This document shows, one piece after another, positions 60,389 to 64,000 of a DNA stretch of 64,000 nucleotides (the stretch's first letter is position 1; each line of letters begins with the position of its first letter). The stretch lies in contig JBJHCY010000014.1 of the NCBI GenBank assembly GCA_050486265.1, positions 1 to 64,000 on the forward strand, written 5' to 3'. The position numbers and the translations under genes are program-made. This DNA comes from SLFH01 sp050486265 (GTDB taxonomy: Bacteria; Planctomycetota; Phycisphaerae; Phycisphaerales; UBA1924). A model generated the notes under the pieces. The model searched no databases. It was not told the origin of the DNA and saw only the letters and a program-made list of their open reading frames with translations.

Positions 60389-61330
60389 ATGCTGATGGCC
60401 GTCAGCCCCTACCACCTGACCACGCGCGAAGCGCCGGCGATGGCGGCGCTCCTCCTGGCCGAACGAGTCGTGACGATGATGCCCACGCCCAGCGCGCACC
60501 AGCGCGAGGAGGATGTCCGTCGCGCGACCGAACTCGCCCCGGGCTACCTCGCCTTCATGGAGTCGTGGAGCTGGTCGATGCCGCTCTGGAAAGCCGGCGT
60601 CATCACGCCCGTGCTCGGGGGCGACGACCCCGCCGGCGATGTCCGCGAGGCCCTCGACCGCATCACCGCCGACGACCGCTACGCCGAGCTCCGCCCCTTC
60701 ATGCGACCCGAGCTCTTCGACGGCGACGAGCGATCCCTCGATGTCATCTCCGCCGATGTCTTGAAGGGCGGGCCGGACCCGGCGATCAGCGTCCCCGTCG
60801 CCGCGGGGATCGACGCGTTCGCCTCGCGCTACGGCGTCTGCGTCGCCCGCGCCACGCCGACCTCCATCGCGCAACGCGCCGAAGAGCGGATGGGCGAGCG
60901 CCTCTTTGCGATGTGCCTGCCCGTGGTCATCCAGGCCGAGGCCGAGCGCCTGCTCGACGCGCGCAAAAGGCTCGAACCCGAACTCGCCGATCTGCACCGC
61001 GCCCTGCGCATGGTGCTCGACGATCCCGACGAGACCTCACGCGCCGACCTCGCCGAGGCGGGCCGACGCTACAGCGAGGCCTTCAAGATCGAGCACGACG
61101 CGATCTGCACCAACGACGACCCCGACGACATCCGCGTCGTCACCGCACACGCGACGCTGACGGCCGTCCGCCTCCCGCCCGACGCGGTGCTCAAGTCCAG
61201 CGTCGCCGCGGCGCGCTCCGTCGGCGCCGCCCGCCAGCGCGCCGGCTCGCGGGCCGCGACACTCCCCGCCCGCCTGCCCGACGCGCCCGGCGGCGTGACC
61301 ACCCTGCTCATCAAGCCGCTGGGACGCTGA
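60389..61330 (+). CDS. Unknown conserved-looking protein
   Basis: 313 residues, soluble, no signal peptide. Helix-rich with many Asp/Glu/Arg, e.g. REEDVRRATELAPGYLAFME, WKAGVITPVLGGDDP, DVREALDRITADDRYAELRP, MGERLFAMCLPVVIQAEAER. I do not recognise a family. The ATG at 60389 follows a GAGGGGG run, with Met3 (60395) as alternative. It lies 67 bases after the GalE-like gene and could be co-transcribed. Coding is supported by strong third-position GC bias and by ribosome site. Confidence 0.75.
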   Translation: MLMAVSPYHLTTREAPAMAALLLAERVVTMMPTPSAHQREEDVRRATELAPGYLAFMESWSWSMPLWKAGVITPVLGGDDPAGDVREALDRITADDRYAELRPFMRPELFDGDERSLDVISADVLKGGPDPAISVPVAAGIDAFASRYGVCVARATPTSIAQRAEERMGERLFAMCLPVVIQAEAERLLDARKRLEPELADLHRALRMVLDDPDETSRADLAEAGRRYSEAFKIEHDAICTNDDPDDIRVVTAHATLTAVRLPPDAVLKSSVAAARSVGAARQRAGSRAATLPARLPDAPGGVTTLLIKPLGR

Positions 61331-61378
61331 GCGTCCCGACCCCAAAGCCCCCGGAAGGGAACCCGCCTCCGCGGCGCG

Positions 61379-61384
61379 TACGCT
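61379..61384 (+). promoter_or_regulatory. Candidate -10 element (TACGCT) of the DUF255 gene
   Basis: TACGCT ends 5 bases before the ATG at 61390 and there is no ribosome site, consistent with a leaderless mRNA. Confidence 0.4.
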
Positions 61385-61389
61385 GCTGT

Positions 61390-63777
61390 ATGGCACACAA
61401 CGACAGCGGCTCAGGGACTCCGTCCGCCCGCCCGGCCAACCGCCTCGCCGAGGCCTCCAGCCCCTACCTCCTCCAGCACGCGCACAACCCCGTCGACTGG
61501 TATCAATGGGGGCCCGAGGCGTTCGAGGAGGCGCGACGGCGCGATGTGCCCATACTCCTCTCGATCGGCTACTCGACCTGCTACTGGTGCCATGTCATGG
61601 AGCGCGAGTCCTTCGAGAACGAGGACATCGGGCGCGACATGTCCGAAAAATTCGTCTGCATCAAGCTCGACCGCGAAGAACGGCCTGATGTCGACGATGT
61701 CTACATGGCCGCCACCCTCCTCCTCCACGGCTCGGGCGGTTGGCCCATGACCGTCTTCCTCGAACCCGAGAAGCTCCGCCCCTTCTGGTGCGGCACCTAC
61801 TTCCCCCCCGAGCCCCGCGGCAGCGTCCCCGGCCTGCCCCAGGTCCTCGAAGGCATGCGCGAGGCGTGGGACAACCAGCGCGAAATGGTCATCAATCACG
61901 CCGAAGAGATCGCAAACGCCGTGCGCGAGCACCTCGGCGTCTCGCCCAAGACCGCCACGCTCGGCAGCCGCCAGGTCGCCGACGCGGCGGGTGTTCTCCT
62001 CCGCTCGTTCGACCGCACGCACGGGGGCTTCGGCGGCGCGCCCAAGTTCCCCCAGGGCCCGAACCTGCGCTTCCTCGCCGAGGTCGTCGGCGTCGCCGGC
62101 GACGACGCCACCGGGCACGCCATCGACCACGCCCTGCGCTTCACCCTCGACAAGATCTGCGCCGGGGGCGTGTTCGATCAGGTCGGCGGCGGCCTGCACC
62201 GCTACGCCGTCGACGGGCACTGGACCGTCCCGCACTTTGAGAAGATGCTCTACGACAACGCGCAGCTTCTGGAAGTGCTGGCGGCCTCGGCCGAGGCGAA
62301 CAGCGACACCTTCCACGCCTCGGCCGCCAACGCGATCATCGACTTCGTCCTGCGCGAGATGACCGGCCCGGACGGCGGCTTCTCCTCCGCCCAGGACGCC
62401 GAGGTCGACGGGCGCGAGGGCCTGAACTACCTCTGGACCGCAGAAGAAATCGACGCCGCGCTCGGCGAGGACGACGCTTCGTTCGCCAAGCGCGTCTTCG
62501 GTGTCGACAAGGGCCCGAACTTCCAGGACCCGCATCATCCGTCGGACGACCCGAAGAGCGTCCTCCGCCTCACCGACCGCCCCGAGCATGTCGCCCGCGA
62601 GATGGGGCTCTCTGAAACAGATTTCCTTCAGCGCCTTACAAGCGTGAAGGCCGCGCTGCTCGACGCCCGGTCGCGGCGAAAGGCCCCGGGGACCGACGAC
62701 AAGATCATCGCCTCGTGGAACGGCATGATGATCGGCGCAATGGCCAGAGCGGGCGTGCTGCTGAAGCGTCCCGACGCGATCGACGCCGCCGAGCGTGCCG
62801 CGGCGTTCGTGATCGACACCATGGCGCCGGACGGGCGCCTGCACCGCACATGGCGCGGCGGCCGCCTCGGCCCGCCCGCCTTCCTCGAAGACTACGGCGC
62901 GATGATCTCCGCACTCGCCGAGTTGCACAAGGCCGGGCGCGGCGAAGGCCGCTGGCTCGAAGCCGCCAAGAACCTCCGCGCCGAAGCCATGAAGCGTTTC
63001 GCCTCACCCGACGCCCCCGGCGTCCTCTTCGACGCCGAGCCCGAAGCATCGGAGCTCTTCGTGCGCACACGCTCGACGCACGACGGCGCAACACCCTGCG
63101 GCACATCGCTCATGCTCAACGCCCTCATCGATCTCGCCGAAGCCGCTGACGACGCCGAGCCGCTCAACGACACGATCGCACTGCTCGAATCCGTCTCGCG
63201 TTTGGTCCGCGAGAACCCGGCGAGCACGATCAACTCGACTCGGGCCCTCCTCCGCCTGCTCAAGACCGAAGCGCCAAAGGCCGCCCCGCACCTCTTCGCC
63301 GAGCCCGACGACCATGCAGCGCAGGAAGAGCCCGACTTCGTCCAGCCCGAGGCCGACTTCACGCCCGTCGAGATCTACGCCGAGACCGAACGCGTGAGCG
63401 TCGGCCCCGAAAGCCCCGCGATCTTCAAGATCGTGCTGCGCCTCAAAGAGGGCTGGCACATCCTCGCGGCCGACCCGGGGCCCGAAGCCGCCGACATGGG
63501 CCTGATTCCGACGCGCGTGCTGGTGACCGGGGGCAAGGGGATTGCCGCCTACGCCGACTATCCCAAGGGCGAGCCTTACCGCCCGCCCTTCGCGGGCGAA
63601 GACGCCCCGGAGATCCTCGTGTACAAGAGCGATCAGGAGTTTGAGGTCGCCGTCGAGCTCGAAGGCGAATGGGAAGGCACGCCCGTGCTCGCCCTGCGCT
63701 TCCAGGCCTGCACCGACGACGCGTGCCGGCAACCCTCGATGCTCGAACTCGATGTCGCGATCGACCCGGAGGGTTAG
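61390..63777 (+). CDS. DUF255 thioredoxin-fold / six-hairpin protein with DsbD N-terminal-like domain
   Basis: 795 residues, cytoplasmic by absence of a signal peptide. Spermatogenesis-associated-20/YyaL type: LAEASSPYLLQHAHNPVDWY, the thioredoxin-like active site STCYWCHVMERESFENE, LDREERPDVDDVYM, TYFPPEP, then an (alpha/alpha)6 glycosidase-like region with GGFGGAPKFPQ, GGVFDQVGGGLHRYAVDGHW then VPHFEKMLYDNAQL. Residues ~665-795 resemble the N-terminal domain of DsbD (GWHILAADPG, ALRFQACTDDACRQPS), with the Cys pair kept. Family members are ~600-700 residues, so the C-terminal domain is an addition. Function of the family is not settled. Confidence 0.9.
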   Translation: MAHNDSGSGTPSARPANRLAEASSPYLLQHAHNPVDWYQWGPEAFEEARRRDVPILLSIGYSTCYWCHVMERESFENEDIGRDMSEKFVCIKLDREERPDVDDVYMAATLLLHGSGGWPMTVFLEPEKLRPFWCGTYFPPEPRGSVPGLPQVLEGMREAWDNQREMVINHAEEIANAVREHLGVSPKTATLGSRQVADAAGVLLRSFDRTHGGFGGAPKFPQGPNLRFLAEVVGVAGDDATGHAIDHALRFTLDKICAGGVFDQVGGGLHRYAVDGHWTVPHFEKMLYDNAQLLEVLAASAEANSDTFHASAANAIIDFVLREMTGPDGGFSSAQDAEVDGREGLNYLWTAEEIDAALGEDDASFAKRVFGVDKGPNFQDPHHPSDDPKSVLRLTDRPEHVAREMGLSETDFLQRLTSVKAALLDARSRRKAPGTDDKIIASWNGMMIGAMARAGVLLKRPDAIDAAERAAAFVIDTMAPDGRLHRTWRGGRLGPPAFLEDYGAMISALAELHKAGRGEGRWLEAAKNLRAEAMKRFASPDAPGVLFDAEPEASELFVRTRSTHDGATPCGTSLMLNALIDLAEAADDAEPLNDTIALLESVSRLVRENPASTINSTRALLRLLKTEAPKAAPHLFAEPDDHAAQEEPDFVQPEADFTPVEIYAETERVSVGPESPAIFKIVLRLKEGWHILAADPGPEAADMGLIPTRVLVTGGKGIAAYADYPKGEPYRPPFAGEDAPEILVYKSDQEFEVAVELEGEWEGTPVLALRFQACTDDACRQPSMLELDVAIDPEG

Positions 63778-63811
63778 AGGCAAAGCCCCGCGGCGCTGTC
63801 ATCGGAGCGTG

Positions 63812-63832
63812 GCACGGGCGTCCCGCCCGTGC
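63812..63832. repeat. Palindromic hairpin between convergent genes
   Basis: GCACGGGCG (63812-63820) and CGCCCGTGC (63824-63832) form a perfect 9-base-pair stem with a TCC loop. It lies between the stops of the DUF255 gene and the partial minus-strand gene and may be a bidirectional terminator. From memory, near-identical GGCACGGGCGTCCCGCCCGT palindromes recur in planctomycete genomes; only one copy is in this window. Confidence 0.6.
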
Positions 63833-63887
63833 GAACACAGCGGCAACACTCGGCACGCTTCTGGCGGCGTCCTCGCCCGCCGAACAC

Positions 63888-64000
63888 TCAACCCGTCGCC
63901 CGCTCCAGCCATCTCGTGATCCGATCCGCGTGCCGGGGCAGGAAGAAGAAAAGCGTGCGGTGCCCGCCGGTGTGGGTCAGGCTTGAGGGCTCGCCGAGCC
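63888..64000 (-). CDS. C-terminal end of an unknown protein (5' part outside window)
   Basis: The minus strand is open from the window edge to a TGA at 63888-63890, encoding 36 residues that include SLTHTGGHRTLFFFLPRHAD and end in WLERATG. The His after GG near the C-terminus is reminiscent of alpha/beta hydrolases, but the fragment is too short to assign. Convergent with the DUF255 gene. Confidence 0.6.
   Translation of the reverse strand, partial: LGEPSSLTHTGGHRTLFFFLPRHADRITRWLERATG

Noticed and set aside
60565..61389. N-terminal extension of the DUF255 frame upstream of 61390
   Set aside because: Arg-rich and overlaps the unknown gene in another frame; the family N-terminus begins just after the ATG at 61390.

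Overview
The window looks like a piece of a high-GC Planctomycetota chromosome, most likely from the Phycisphaerae. This is inferred from family content: a ThuA-DUF1080 protein, Tat-exported Gfo/Idh/MocA and TIM-barrel enzymes, an M50 peptidase fused to an HlyD adaptor, a tricorn-type protease, and frequent GTG/TTG starts. No rRNA or other taxonomic marker is present. Genes are densely packed in overlapping operons, with many 4-base ATGA/GTGA/TTGA junctions. There is no phage, IS element or CRISPR array.

Layout. 1-7250: a truncated secreted beta-helix protein, thiD coupled to an MFS nucleoside-type transporter, then a carbohydrate cluster (ThuA-DUF1080, sugar isomerase-like TIM barrel, Gfo/Idh/MocA oxidoreductase, SUMF1-like protein). 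7285-13739: ApbE, then a MacAB-TolC-like export system. 13831-18486: lactate permease family protein, SbtA/SbtB bicarbonate transporter pair, EamA exporter. 18662-24870: sensory block with a LuxR/PAS regulator, a soluble hybrid histidine kinase, a small unknown protein and a chemoreceptor carrying a c-type heme motif. 25513-27734: Tat-exported phosphoesterase and tRNA-Thr(CGU). 27855-37398: an eight-gene MoxR/DUF58/BatA-E operon. 37580-44279: a shortened SecA-like ATPase, a PqqD-M50-HlyD membrane protein, a GAF-HlyD protein and DUF3467. 44641-47646: tRNA-Leu(CAA), trigger factor, zinc-ribbon and PH-domain membrane proteins. 47760-52773: three coupled glycosyltransferases. 52991-64000: tricorn protease, lgt, DUF368, a GalE-like epimerase, an unknown gene, a DUF255 thioredoxin-fold protein and the C-terminus of an unknown protein.

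How parts work together. The envelope theme is strong: export (MacAB-TolC-like, SecA/M50/HlyD), lipoprotein maturation (Lgt), lipid-carrier recycling (DUF368) and surface polysaccharide (three glycosyltransferases, GalE). The SecA-like/M50-HlyD/GAF-HlyD operon is the best candidate for an undescribed system, possibly a secretion or peptide-export device.

The most striking signal is at the DNA level. The palindrome ACGT is almost absent: I found one occurrence (34427-34430) in 64 kb where roughly 200 would be expected from base composition. Asp/Asn/His/Tyr-Val codon junctions are written with T instead of C (GATGTC, AATGTC, CATGTC, TATGTC), pointing to a methylation- or restriction-linked pressure on the genome.
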